Shown: positions 1 through 7,176 of the stretch, piece by piece
Layout of the letters: each line of letters begins with the position of its first letter
Numbering within the stretch: position 1 is the first letter of the stretch
Assembly: GCA_018242005.1 (NCBI GenBank)
Contig: JAFECU010000305.1
Location: 1-41,389 of the forward strand
Direction of reading: 5' to 3'
Origin: Pseudomonadota bacterium
GTDB taxonomy: Bacteria > Pseudomonadota > Gammaproteobacteria > Burkholderiales > Burkholderiaceae_C
DNA length: 41,389 bases
Notes under the pieces: model-generated
Database searches by the model: none
Told to the model about the DNA's origin: nothing
The model's input: only the letters and a program-made list of their open reading frames with translations
Made by a program: the position numbers and the translations under genes

Positions 1-58
1 CCCTTCCCACGCGAAGCGTGAAGAGAAGGGGGAAGCGGCGAAGCCGCTCAGGGGGTTG
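1..58 (-). repeat. Post-stop GC-rich repeat (copy 1), possible terminator
   Basis: Read on the minus strand, the bases just after the hemoglobin stop codon form CCCCCTGAG, then GCGGC-TTC-GCCGC, then TTCCCCC. A closely similar string follows the fdnI stop at 11806. The short GC hairpin placed directly behind a stop suggests a transcription terminator or mRNA 3' end, although there is no long T tract. The copy may continue beyond the window edge. Confidence 0.5.
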
Positions 59-59
59 T

Positions 60-464
60 CTACTTGTTCCTCATCCAGTCGGCCGTATTCATGAAGCTCA
101 GCTTGAGCCGCTGGCGCAAATCCTCGGGCACGCCGACCTCGCCCATGGCCTGGTCCATGCAGGTGACCCATTGGTCGCGCTCGAGAATGCCGATGGAAAA
201 CGGCAGGTGGCGCGCACGCAGGCGCGGGTGGCCGAAGCGCTCCTGGTAATGGTCTGGCCCGCCGAGCCAGCCGCAGAGGAACCAGAACAGCTTGTTGCGC
301 GCATCGTCGAGCGTGCTGCCATGCGTGGCGCGCAGCTCGGCATAGCCGGGCTCGAGATCCATGAGGTCGTAGAAGCGGTCCACCAGCTGGCGAAGGGTGG
401 CCTCGCCGCCTATCCACTCGAAGGGCGTGGCAACGGCGGCGGGCGATAGATCGGTATCGGACAT
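60..464 (-). CDS. Group II truncated hemoglobin
   Basis: A 134-residue globin of the truncated 2-on-2 type. These bind O2 or NO at heme and are linked to oxygen chemistry or NO detoxification in the cytoplasm. The sequence has the group II pattern: a WFLCGWLGG stretch (about 61-69) before the F helix, the likely proximal heme His at about 86 in RARHLPF, and a Trp at about 99 (G8 position) in RDQW. The start is taken at MSDTD; nine extra in-frame codons upstream look like leader. It is the last gene of a minus-strand run after the zinc-finger gene, but the MITE-like element at 510-680 lies in the gap, so the promoter or leader may come from that element. Family assignment is secure; ligand and role are not shown by sequence. 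Confidence 0.9.
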   Translation of the reverse strand: MSDTDLSPAAVATPFEWIGGEATLRQLVDRFYDLMDLEPGYAELRATHGSTLDDARNKLFWFLCGWLGGPDHYQERFGHPRLRARHLPFSIGILERDQWVTCMDQAMGEVGVPEDLRQRLKLSFMNTADWMRNK

Positions 465-509
465 GGGCGCGATTGTAAAAACCCGGCCCATTTCCTGCCC
501 GAGGGCTCA

Positions 510-680
510 GAGGCTGTGGGTATTTCCCTCGTGCCCGAAAGGCGCGCCACAACGCACCCGAGCGCGCACCCGATCGAGGCGCAAAACGCCGACATAGCTC
601 GGGCTATGGCGAGTATTTGCAACGACGAGCGGGGGTGTTTTGGCGTGCAAGGCGGGCACAGGGAAAAAACTCACAGCCTC
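510..680. mobile_element. MITE-like element with IS5-type ends
   Basis: A 171-bp imperfect palindrome. The ends are GAGGCTGTG (510-518) and CACAGCCTC (672-680), and similarity between the arms extends about 28 bp (510-537 against 653-680) with few mismatches, continuing more weakly inward. The element is flanked on both sides by TCA (507-509 and 681-683), which looks like a 3-bp target duplication. GAGGC-type ends with a TNA duplication are known from some IS5-family subgroups, so this may be a non-autonomous derivative. It has no coding capacity. The right TCA is also the stop codon of the zinc-finger gene read on the minus strand. Confidence 0.6.
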
Positions 681-1073
681 TCAGCGATGTCCCCGTGCCT
701 CGGCCTTGGACTGGCAGGCAATGCAGCGCACGGCCGAGGGCTGGGCCAGCAGGCGCGCCACACCCACGCTCTGGCCGCAGTCGGTGCATTCGCCATAGCT
801 GCCGTCGGCCATGCGCTCGAGGGCGGCGCGCACCGCGACCAACTCGGCATGGTCGCGTGCGGCCTCGGCGTCGCGCACCATGCTGGCGGCCATGCTGTTG
901 GCCTGGTCGCGCGGGCTGCCGGGTTCATCGAGATCGCCCTGGCTGGCGGCGGCGGCCACGTCGAGCGTGTCACGCTGAACGGCGTCGAGCTCCTGCAGCA
1001 GCAGCTCCTTGCGTTGCTCCAACTGGGCGCGCAACTGTTCCCGTTGGCTATCGGTGAGAGTTGTGGTGTTCAT
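681..1073 (-). CDS. TraR/DksA-type C4 zinc-finger protein
   Basis: A 130-residue protein of the TraR/DksA family, whose members bind in the RNA polymerase secondary channel and adjust transcription initiation. The N-terminal half is a charged, probably coiled-coil helix (about 8-90). The C-terminal C4 zinc finger has Cys 96 and 99 (CTDC) and 117 and 120 (CIAC). It is shorter than DksA of E. coli (151) and looks like the short YbiI/TraR-like class rather than the housekeeping copy. The start is MNTTTL; a 14-codon upstream extension lacks support. Its stop codon coincides with the TCA flank of the MITE-like element. The upstream neighbour is the kinase fusion, 43 bases away on the same strand. 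Confidence 0.85.
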   Translation of the reverse strand: MNTTTLTDSQREQLRAQLEQRKELLLQELDAVQRDTLDVAAAASQGDLDEPGSPRDQANSMAASMVRDAEAARDHAELVAVRAALERMADGSYGECTDCGQSVGVARLLAQPSAVRCIACQSKAEARGHR

Positions 1074-1116
1074 GAATCGAGCATGCCACCCTGACCGGCT
1101 GCCGCATTGACGCATA

Positions 1117-2667
1117 TCAAGGCACAGGCGCCTGTGCCTGCCAACGCCCGTAGAGCGCCCGCGCGTCCCAAGGCTGATCGGTCGCCAGGGCTATCGCATG
1201 GGCAAGCTCCCCGGTCGCCAGCGGCTCGGCATGCTGCTGCTGGCGGGCGAGCACGGCCAGGTCGGCCTCGGACGGGTCGGTGCCAGACGCCTGGCGCCAC
1301 TGCACGCGCTCGCGCAGGCTGTCCGGCGCCGCATGGCAGTGCAAGATGGCAAACGGCAGGCCCAGCCCGCGCGCAACAGCATGGAAGGCCTCGCGCTCGC
1401 CACGGCGCAGAAAGGCCGCGTCCACGATGACGGGGTAGCCGGCCTGCAGCAGGGAGCGCGCCTGCCCGGCGATGTGGGCAAAGGTGCGCCGCGAGGCCTC
1501 GGCCGTGTAGATGTTGAGGCCTTGCGCGGCGGAATCGGCCAGCGGCGCCAGGCCATGGAGGCGCTTGCGCTCCACATCCGAGCGCAGGCGCACGGCGCCC
1601 TGCTGCAAGAGCGCCGCGGCCACGGTGGATTTGCCCGAGCCCGACAGGCCGTAGGTGATGAGCAGGCGCGCGCCCATGGGTGCGGCCAACCGCTCGGCGC
1701 AGGCCAGGTAGTCGGGGCCCTGCACCTCTGCCCCCTGGGCCGCACGAAGCCGCGCCGCCATGGCGCGCACCAGGGCGCGGTAGACCTCATAGGGGCGCAG
1801 CACGGCCAGGCCGGCGTAGTCGCCCGATGCCGCCAGATAGGCGTCGAGAAAGCGCCAGGCCAGGTCGGCGCGGCCATGGGCGTGCAGGTCCATGGTGAAG
1901 AAGCCAGCATCGGCCAGCGTGTCTATCCAGCGGAGCAGCGGGCTGAATTCCAGGCAGTCGAAGGCCGTGAGCCGGCCATCCAGGCGCACCACGTTGCCCA
2001 GGTGCAGGTCGCCATGGCATTCGCGCACCTGGCCCGCAGCGCGGCGCGCGGCCCAGCACTCGGCCAGATGGGGCTGGCGCGCGTCGAACCAGGCGCGCAG
2101 CAGCGTCAGGTCTGCCCGTCCGGCTGCGTCCAGAAGCGCATCGAGCTGGTCGAACACATCGCCGATCGCCTGGCCCACCTGTGCCGCGCTGCCCCAGTCG
2201 CTGGCCGCAGGGGCCACGGGCGCGTCGGCATGAAAGCGTGCCAGGCGTTCGGCAAAGGCGTCCAGTTCCTCGGGCATGAGCGTGCCGGCGCGCACCAGGG
2301 CGTCAAGCTCGCTGCCCGCTGGAAAGCGGCGCATGCGCAGCACCCAGTCGATGGCCCGGCCCGCGTCCTGTGCCGTGCCCAGCCACGGGCGGTGCACGCT
2401 GCCCAGCACGGGCAGCACATCCAGGTACAGGGACGGCGCCAGGCGCTGGTTCAGGCGCAGCTCCTCAACGCAGAAATGCCGGCGCGCGGCCAGCGTGGAG
2501 AAATCGGCAAACGGCAGGCGCAACGGCTTCTTGAGCTTGTAGGCATGCGTGGGCGTGAGCAGCAGGTGCGACAAATGCGTCTGCAGGTGCTCGACCGGCC
2601 CGCCCTCGGCGACATGCAAGGCCGCGCGCAGCGCCAAGGCCAGTTCGGTGCCTTCGTCTGAATTCAT
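1117..2667 (-). CDS. APH-like kinase / AAA P-loop fusion protein
   Basis: A 516-residue two-domain protein. The N-terminal ~330 residues resemble the aminoglycoside phosphotransferase/choline kinase fold: HGDLHLGN at 218-225 fits the catalytic HxDxxxxN loop, and FDCLEF at 236-241 sits where the metal-binding Asp is expected. The C-terminal part is a small-molecule-kinase-like P-loop domain with Walker A GLSGSGKST at 340-348. This fusion is known as a conserved bacterial family, usually annotated as a bifunctional phosphotransferase/ATP-binding protein, with unknown substrate; drug resistance should not be assumed. Its start codon lies one base from a dispersed palindrome (2669-2720), so its leader is element-derived. 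It is followed on the same strand by the zinc-finger gene. Confidence 0.85.
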   Translation of the reverse strand: MNSDEGTELALALRAALHVAEGGPVEHLQTHLSHLLLTPTHAYKLKKPLRLPFADFSTLAARRHFCVEELRLNQRLAPSLYLDVLPVLGSVHRPWLGTAQDAGRAIDWVLRMRRFPAGSELDALVRAGTLMPEELDAFAERLARFHADAPVAPAASDWGSAAQVGQAIGDVFDQLDALLDAAGRADLTLLRAWFDARQPHLAECWAARRAAGQVRECHGDLHLGNVVRLDGRLTAFDCLEFSPLLRWIDTLADAGFFTMDLHAHGRADLAWRFLDAYLAASGDYAGLAVLRPYEVYRALVRAMAARLRAAQGAEVQGPDYLACAERLAAPMGARLLITYGLSGSGKSTVAAALLQQGAVRLRSDVERKRLHGLAPLADSAAQGLNIYTAEASRRTFAHIAGQARSLLQAGYPVIVDAAFLRRGEREAFHAVARGLGLPFAILHCHAAPDSLRERVQWRQASGTDPSEADLAVLARQQQHAEPLATGELAHAIALATDQPWDARALYGRWQAQAPVP

Positions 2668-2668
2668 A

Positions 2669-2720
2669 GAAAAATACGGCTCCAGCGCCCTACCTATAAG
2701 CGGTAGCAGCTATCGAGTTT
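2669..2720 (-). repeat. Dispersed palindrome (copy 1)
   Basis: On the minus strand this reads GATAGCTGCTACCGCTTAT, then GGCGCTGGAGCC, then a T run. It fills the gap between the stop of the 73-residue gene and the start of the kinase fusion. Eight related copies occur in the window (see findings). Confidence 0.65.
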
Positions 2721-2941
2721 CATAAAGGCCGACGGCGCAGCGATTCGTCCCACGCCGGGTTGGGCCGGCCCTGGCCTGCATACTGCTGGTTGCGCGAGTT
2801 GGAGCGCCACACGCCGCCGCCAAAGCCGGCGATGGGCTCGGTGCGGTACCAGAACCAGCGCCCGTCCTCGTCCTGCGCGAGCCAATCCCAGCCCGCGGGG
2901 GCCTGTGCCCAGTCGGGCGCCCCATCTGCTGCTTCATTCAT
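2720..2941 (-). CDS. Small Trp-rich hypothetical protein
   Basis: A 73-residue acidic protein with a central aromatic stretch (DGRWFWYRTEP) and a C-terminal Asn/Gln/Gly-rich tail. No family is recognised. Coding is supported by codon usage like its neighbours, a plausible GGGAG upstream of the ATG, and a start/stop arrangement that fits the minus-strand run. The stop codon falls at the edge of a dispersed palindrome. It could be a conserved small protein of this bacterial family; no function can be assigned. Confidence 0.55.
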   Translation of the reverse strand: MNEAADGAPDWAQAPAGWDWLAQDEDGRWFWYRTEPIAGFGGGVWRSNSRNQQYAGQGRPNPAWDESLRRRPL

Positions 2942-2966
2942 TTAGAACTGGCTCCCTCATTGCGGC

Positions 2967-3059
2967 GCCACCCGGTGCCGGGTGGCTGTTGACGAAAACT
3001 TTACATGCCATGCCGGCCCATTCAGTCCAACTCCTGTGAACCGCAGCCGATCGGCTGCG
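2967..3059. other. Two palindromes in the intergenic region
   Basis: A hairpin with 9-bp arms (2967-2975 and 2978-2986, GCCACCCGG pairing with CCGGGTGGC) and a perfect 18-bp palindrome (3042-3059, CGCAGCCGATCGGCTGCG) lie between the divergent small gene and the lipoprotein gene. They could be terminators or operators; neither has a clear T tract. Confidence 0.4.
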
Positions 3060-3099
3060 TTCTAACATGCACCATGGCTCGATACCGGAGAGGTTCATC

Positions 3100-3489
3100 A
3101 TGACCAAAAGCGTGAAAAGCATGGCGACACGCCTGGCGTTTTCGCTGCTCGCGTTGTCCGCCCTGGGCGGGTGCGCGGTCTATGGGCCGCCTTCGGGCCC
3201 TTACGCGTACTACGGAACCGACGCCAGCGGCCAGGCCGTCTATGCGGCGCCACCCGTCAGCTATCCCGCCGCGCCCGTCTATTCCTCCCCGTACTACTAC
3301 GGACCGGCCTATGTGGGGCCGCCAATAGGATTGAACCTTGGTTTCAGCTATTGGCGTGGCGGCGGTGGTGGCTGGCATGGCGGCGGTTGGCGCGGCGGTG
3401 GCTGGCGCGGCGGTGGCTGGCGCGGCGGTGGCTGGCATGGCGGTGGCTTCCATGGTGGCGGGGGCCATGGCTGGGGCGGCCGACGCTGA
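3100..3489 (+). CDS. Gly-rich lipoprotein with tandem repeats
   Basis: A 129-residue predicted lipoprotein. It has a Lys/Arg N-terminus, a hydrophobic segment and a lipobox LGGC (Cys at about 26). A Tyr/Pro-rich middle (about 28-78) follows, then a low-complexity C-terminus of WRGGG/WHGGG units encoded by 15-bp repeats. The start is the ATG at 3100 because GGAGAGG (3087-3093) is well spaced in front of it; an 11-codon extension upstream is disfavoured. Similar short Gly-rich lipoproteins are common in this family of bacteria but have no established function. It is convergent with the permease gene, 15 bases away. Confidence 0.75.
   Translation: MTKSVKSMATRLAFSLLALSALGGCAVYGPPSGPYAYYGTDASGQAVYAAPPVSYPAAPVYSSPYYYGPAYVGPPIGLNLGFSYWRGGGGGWHGGGWRGGGWRGGGWRGGGWHGGGFHGGGGHGWGGRR
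3373..3462 (+). repeat. 15-bp tandem repeat coding WRGGG units
   Basis: Six units of 15 bp. The three central ones (3388-3432) are identical copies of TGGCGCGGCGGTGGC; the outer units differ by a few bases. The repeat lies in frame in the lipoprotein gene, so copy number changes would alter protein length by five residues without frameshift. Confidence 0.85.
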
Positions 3490-3504
3490 TGGGCGCGCCC
3501 TGGG

Positions 3505-6057
3505 CTACTCGGCTGCCGCTCGGCGCAGGGTCTCCACCACGGGGCGGCGCAGCACCTCGCGCAACCCCCACCAGCCTGCGGCCAGCGCCAGCAAGGCGCC
3601 CGCCAGGGCGCCCGCCAACGGTACCCAGGGCCGGGCCGTCCAGCTGAAGTCGAACACATAGCGCGCCAGCAACCAGCCCACGGCGACGGCCACGCAGCTG
3701 GCCAGGAGGCCCGCGAGCAGGCCCACGCCCGCCAGTTCGGCGCGCTGCACCTGGCGCAGCAGGCTGGCGCGCGCGCCCACCGCGCGCATGATGGCGTACT
3801 CGCGCGCGCGTTCCTCGCGCGTGGCCGTGACAGCAGCAAAAAGCACCACCAGGCCCGCGGCCAGCGTGAAGACGAAGAGAAACTCCACCGCCCCTATGAC
3901 CTGCGCCAGCACGCCCTGCACCTGTGCCAGCGTGGCGCTCATGTCCACGTTGGTGATGTTGGGGAAGGCATGCACCAGGGCGTTGTCAAAACCCGGGCGA
4001 TCGGGCGCGCGGTACGCGGCCAGGTAGGTCAGGGGCACGTCGGGCATCTGCGCCACGGGGTACATGACGAAGAAGTTGGCGCGCATGGAGCCCCAGTCCA
4101 CGCGGCGCAGGCTGGTGATGCGCGCCTCGCTGGTCACGCCGCCGATGTCAAAGCGCAGACTGTCGCCGAGCTTGAGGCCCAGGGTCTTGGCGATGCCCTC
4201 CTCCACGCTCACGGCGTCACGCTCGCCGGCGGTCCACTGGCCGGCGACGACGAGGTTGTTCTCGGGTGCTTCGAGCGCATTGGAGAGGTTGAACTCGCGG
4301 TCCACCAGGCCCTTGGCGCGGTCGTCGGGGTAGTCGTCCAGTTTGACGGCGCGACCGTTGATGGCCACGAGGCGGCCGCGGAACATGGGGTACCAGTCGT
4401 AGCGCGTCACGCCGTCCTGCGTCAGCAGGTGGCGAAAGGCGTCGGCCTGGTCCGGCATGATGTTGATGACGAAGCGGTTGGGCGCATTGGCCGGCGTGGC
4501 GCGCTGCCAGCTGGCGATGAGGTCGGTGCGCAAGAGCACCAGCAGCACCAGCGCCAGCAGGCCCACGGCCAGGCTGGCCACCTGCACCACCGCATAGGCC
4601 GGGCGCGCGGCGATCTGGCGCGTAGCCAGCACCAGCCAGCGCGGCGCCAAGGTCTCGCGCACGGCCTGGCGCAGCAGCCGCACCGCCACCCAGGCCAGGG
4701 CCGCAAACAGCAGCACGGCGGCGGCAAAGCCGCCCACGGCGATGGCGCCCAGCTTCCAGTCGCGACTGACCACCAGGAGCAGCGCGGCAAAGCCCGCCAG
4801 CCCCAGGCCCAGCACGGCCAGCGAGGTGGGGCGGACACCCCCCAGATCACGGCGCATGACGCGCAGCGGCGGCACCTGGGCCAGTTGCAGCACGGGCGGC
4901 AGCCCGAAGGCGCACATCAGCGTCAGGCCCACGCCCGCGCCCAGCGCCACGGGCCAGAGGCTGGGCGCAGGCAGCGTGGTCTGCACCAGAGGGGCGACCA
5001 TGAGCACGAATACATGGTGCACGGCGAAGCCCAGCAGCACACCCAGGGCACTGGCGCACAGGCCCACGAGCAGGAACTCCAGCGCATAGGCGCCGGCAAT
5101 GGCGCGCTGACTCTGGCCCAGCACGCGCAGGAGCGCGGCGGCGTCCAGGTGCTCGTTGGCAAAGCCGCGCGCGGCCAGGGCCACGGCCACGGCCGACAGC
5201 AGCGCCGCGAGCAGCGCCACGAGGTTGAGGAATTTCTGCGCGCGGTCCAGCGTCTGGCGCATCTCAGGGCGGCCGCTATCGAGCGACTCCACGCGCACGC
5301 CGCGCATGTCCGGCCCGGCAACGGCCGCGTTGGCCCAGGCGGTGAAGCGCTTGACGGCATCGGGCCGGCCGGCCACGGCAAAGCGGTAGGTGATGCGGCT
5401 GGCGGGCTGCACCAGACCTGTGGCGGGCAGGTCCAGCGCGTTGATCATCACGCGCGGCGCAAAGCTCATGAAGCCGGCGCCGCGGTCGGGCTCCAGCGTG
5501 ATGATGCGGGTGATGCGCAGCTGGGTGTCTCCCAGCAGCAGCGGGGCGCCGAGTTTGAGGGGCAGGGCATCAAGCAGCGACGCGTCGACCCAGGCCTGGC
5601 CGCGCGCGGGAATACCCTGCGTGGGGCTGCCTGCGCGCTGCAGGTCGGCCGTCACCTGCAGGCGGCCACGCAGCGGGTAGCCCGGCTCCACGCTCTTGAG
5701 CGCGACCAGCCGGCTGGCGCCACCCTGGGCGTCGCTGGCACGCGCCATGGTGGGAAAGCCCAGCGTGGTCACGCTCGTCAGGCCCAGGGCGCGCGCCTGA
5801 TTCCGCACCGCCGCGGGCGTGGGGTTGTCGCTGGCCACGACGGCATCGCCGCCCAGCAGTTGCAGCGCGTCGCGCGCCAGGCCACCCTGCATACGGTCGG
5901 AAAAAAAGCCCACCGAGGTCAGCGCCGCCACGGCCAGCGTGACGGCCACCATGAGCAGGCGCAGTTCGCCCGCGCGCAGATCGCGCCACAGCGTGCGCCA
6001 GCCCAGCAAAAGTGCAGAAGATTTGATTGATTTTTCCATCCAGGCCTTATTTGCCAA
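3505..6057 (-). CDS. FtsX-type ABC permease (YbbP-like)
   Basis: An 850-residue inner-membrane protein with the layout of the large YbbP-type permeases (COG3127-like). There is an N-terminal TM helix (about 32-50), a periplasmic domain, a first FtsX block with several TM helices (about 275-410), a central TM pair, a second periplasmic domain, and a C-terminal FtsX block (about 720-840). Such proteins pair with a LolD/YbbA-type ATPase, and none is next to this gene. The nearest candidate ATPase in the window (36050) has its own permease. The first ~13 codons (MANKAWMEKSIKS) overlap a dispersed palindrome, so the native start could be Met7 or the second half of that stretch. The substrate is unknown; lipid-linked or lipoprotein export is the family expectation. 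Confidence 0.85.
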   Translation of the reverse strand: MANKAWMEKSIKSSALLLGWRTLWRDLRAGELRLLMVAVTLAVAALTSVGFFSDRMQGGLARDALQLLGGDAVVASDNPTPAAVRNQARALGLTSVTTLGFPTMARASDAQGGASRLVALKSVEPGYPLRGRLQVTADLQRAGSPTQGIPARGQAWVDASLLDALPLKLGAPLLLGDTQLRITRIITLEPDRGAGFMSFAPRVMINALDLPATGLVQPASRITYRFAVAGRPDAVKRFTAWANAAVAGPDMRGVRVESLDSGRPEMRQTLDRAQKFLNLVALLAALLSAVAVALAARGFANEHLDAAALLRVLGQSQRAIAGAYALEFLLVGLCASALGVLLGFAVHHVFVLMVAPLVQTTLPAPSLWPVALGAGVGLTLMCAFGLPPVLQLAQVPPLRVMRRDLGGVRPTSLAVLGLGLAGFAALLLVVSRDWKLGAIAVGGFAAAVLLFAALAWVAVRLLRQAVRETLAPRWLVLATRQIAARPAYAVVQVASLAVGLLALVLLVLLRTDLIASWQRATPANAPNRFVINIMPDQADAFRHLLTQDGVTRYDWYPMFRGRLVAINGRAVKLDDYPDDRAKGLVDREFNLSNALEAPENNLVVAGQWTAGERDAVSVEEGIAKTLGLKLGDSLRFDIGGVTSEARITSLRRVDWGSMRANFFVMYPVAQMPDVPLTYLAAYRAPDRPGFDNALVHAFPNITNVDMSATLAQVQGVLAQVIGAVEFLFVFTLAAGLVVLFAAVTATREERAREYAIMRAVGARASLLRQVQRAELAGVGLLAGLLASCVAVAVGWLLARYVFDFSWTARPWVPLAGALAGALLALAAGWWGLREVLRRPVVETLRRAAAE

Positions 6058-6085
6058 CCGCAGATAGCTATAAATTAAATAGTAC
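6022..6085 (-). repeat. Dispersed palindrome (copy 2) at a gene start
   Basis: On the minus strand AGCTATCTGCGGTTGGC is followed by CCTGGATGG and an A run. The copy covers the gap between fdhD and the permease and supplies the start codon and first residues of the permease. Confidence 0.5.
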
Positions 6086-6090
6086 CCAAT

Positions 6091-6933
6091 TCATACGTAG
6101 CGCAATGCGCTGGGCGGGCGGCACATGCCCCACAGCTGCATGCCCGCCTCATGCGCCAGCTGTAGCGCCAGTGAGGTGGGTGCGGAGATGGTGGCAAATG
6201 CGGGTACGCCCAGGCGGGCGCATTTGCGCACCAGCTCGTAGCTGGTGCGGCTGGTCATCACGACGAAGCCGGGCTCGCCCAGCCGGCCCGCCAGCGCCAG
6301 CCGGCCAAACAGCTTGTCCAGCGCGTTGTGGCGACCCACGTCCTCCAGCACATCGGTTAGCTCGCCCGCGGGCGTGGCCCAGCCCGCCGCATGCACCGAC
6401 CCGGCCCGCGCGTTCAGCAGCTGCCGCGCGCCCAGGGCGTCGAACGGGCGCAGGACGGTGGCGACATCCAGGCCCTCGCGCCAGGCGGGCGCGGGCAGGG
6501 GCTCCGGGTGCAGGTCCAGCGCCTGCAGGCTGTCAATGCCGCACACGCCGCAGCCCGTGCGGCCCGCCAGGACGCGGCGCCGCTCCTTCAGGCGCGCGAA
6601 CTGGCGCGGCGCAATCTCCATGTGTACCGCGCAGCTGGCGTCCGGCGTGCCGGCGCCGTGGGTGAAGACTTCGACGTCGCGGCAGTCCTCGGGCCGTTCC
6701 ACGACGCCCTCGCTGAGCGCAAAGCCGACGGCAAACTCGGCCAGGTCCTGCGGCGTGGCCATCATCACGGCCTGCGATATGCCGTTGAAGACCAGGGCCA
6801 CCGGCACCTCGGCCGCCACGTCCACGGTCTGCGCGAGCACGCCGCTGCCGCCGTGCCAGTGGCTGGCACGCAAGGAGGCCAGGGGCGGCGGCAGGTCGGT
6901 TTCGGCGATCTTGGTCATGTCGGGCATCAGCAT
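6091..6933 (-). CDS. fdhD: Formate dehydrogenase accessory sulfurtransferase FdhD
   Basis: A 280-residue cytoplasmic FdhD. In E. coli this protein moves sulfur from IscS to the molybdopterin guanine dinucleotide cofactor of formate dehydrogenase. The conserved CGVCG motif is present with Cys 128 and 131 (E. coli 121 and 124), and the C-terminal half carries the conserved DVGRHNALDK and SRTSYELV segments. It is transcribed divergently from fdnG across a 243-bp region. The initiation codon could be the first or second of closely spaced Met residues (1, 3 or 6). Length matches the family. Confidence 0.95.
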   Translation of the reverse strand: MLMPDMTKIAETDLPPPLASLRASHWHGGSGVLAQTVDVAAEVPVALVFNGISQAVMMATPQDLAEFAVGFALSEGVVERPEDCRDVEVFTHGAGTPDASCAVHMEIAPRQFARLKERRRVLAGRTGCGVCGIDSLQALDLHPEPLPAPAWREGLDVATVLRPFDALGARQLLNARAGSVHAAGWATPAGELTDVLEDVGRHNALDKLFGRLALAGRLGEPGFVVMTSRTSYELVRKCARLGVPAFATISAPTSLALQLAHEAGMQLWGMCRPPSALRYV

Positions 6934-7176
6934 GCGCGCACCATACCAGCGACGACCATCCCTATGGGCGCAGGTGCGTTAACGCGATGAGTTGCGCAAT
7001 GCAAAGAGTCGGTGACGCCGCACGTAAACCTCAATTCTTGACCGTATGATCGGCCAGCCCATGGATACCCCCCGGACATGTCGACCGTGTCAAGGGGTGG
7101 GAACCCTGTAGCCCAGATAAAAGCACGCACCCAAGATGACTCTGCTAATAACAAACCCACGAGAGGAGGTCCCGTC
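6934..7176. promoter_or_regulatory. Divergent fdhD / fdnGHI control region
   Basis: This is the shared upstream region of fdhD and the formate dehydrogenase operon. It contains a perfect 10-bp palindrome GCGTTAACGC (6976-6985) and an 8-bp TTGCGCAA (6992-6999) nearby, which could be operator sites. TTGACC at about 7038 could be a -35 element, but no convincing -10 is seen. No canonical FNR box was found. GAGGAGGT (7163-7170) is a strong ribosome binding site fixing the fdnG start. Confidence 0.4.

Noticed and set aside
1117-2667. Aminoglycoside resistance gene
   Set aside because: The N-terminal half only shares the kinase fold; the fusion is a conserved chromosomal family with no evidence for drug modification.
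3373-3462. CRISPR-like array
   Set aside because: The units are adjacent without spacers, only 15 bp long and in frame with a Gly-rich protein.
3970-6030. Long antisense reading frame (686 codons) opposite the YbbP-like permease
   Set aside because: It is His/Gln/Gly-rich with no recognisable domain, which is the usual shadow of a GC-rich gene on the other strand; the minus-strand frame has clear TM and FtsX features.
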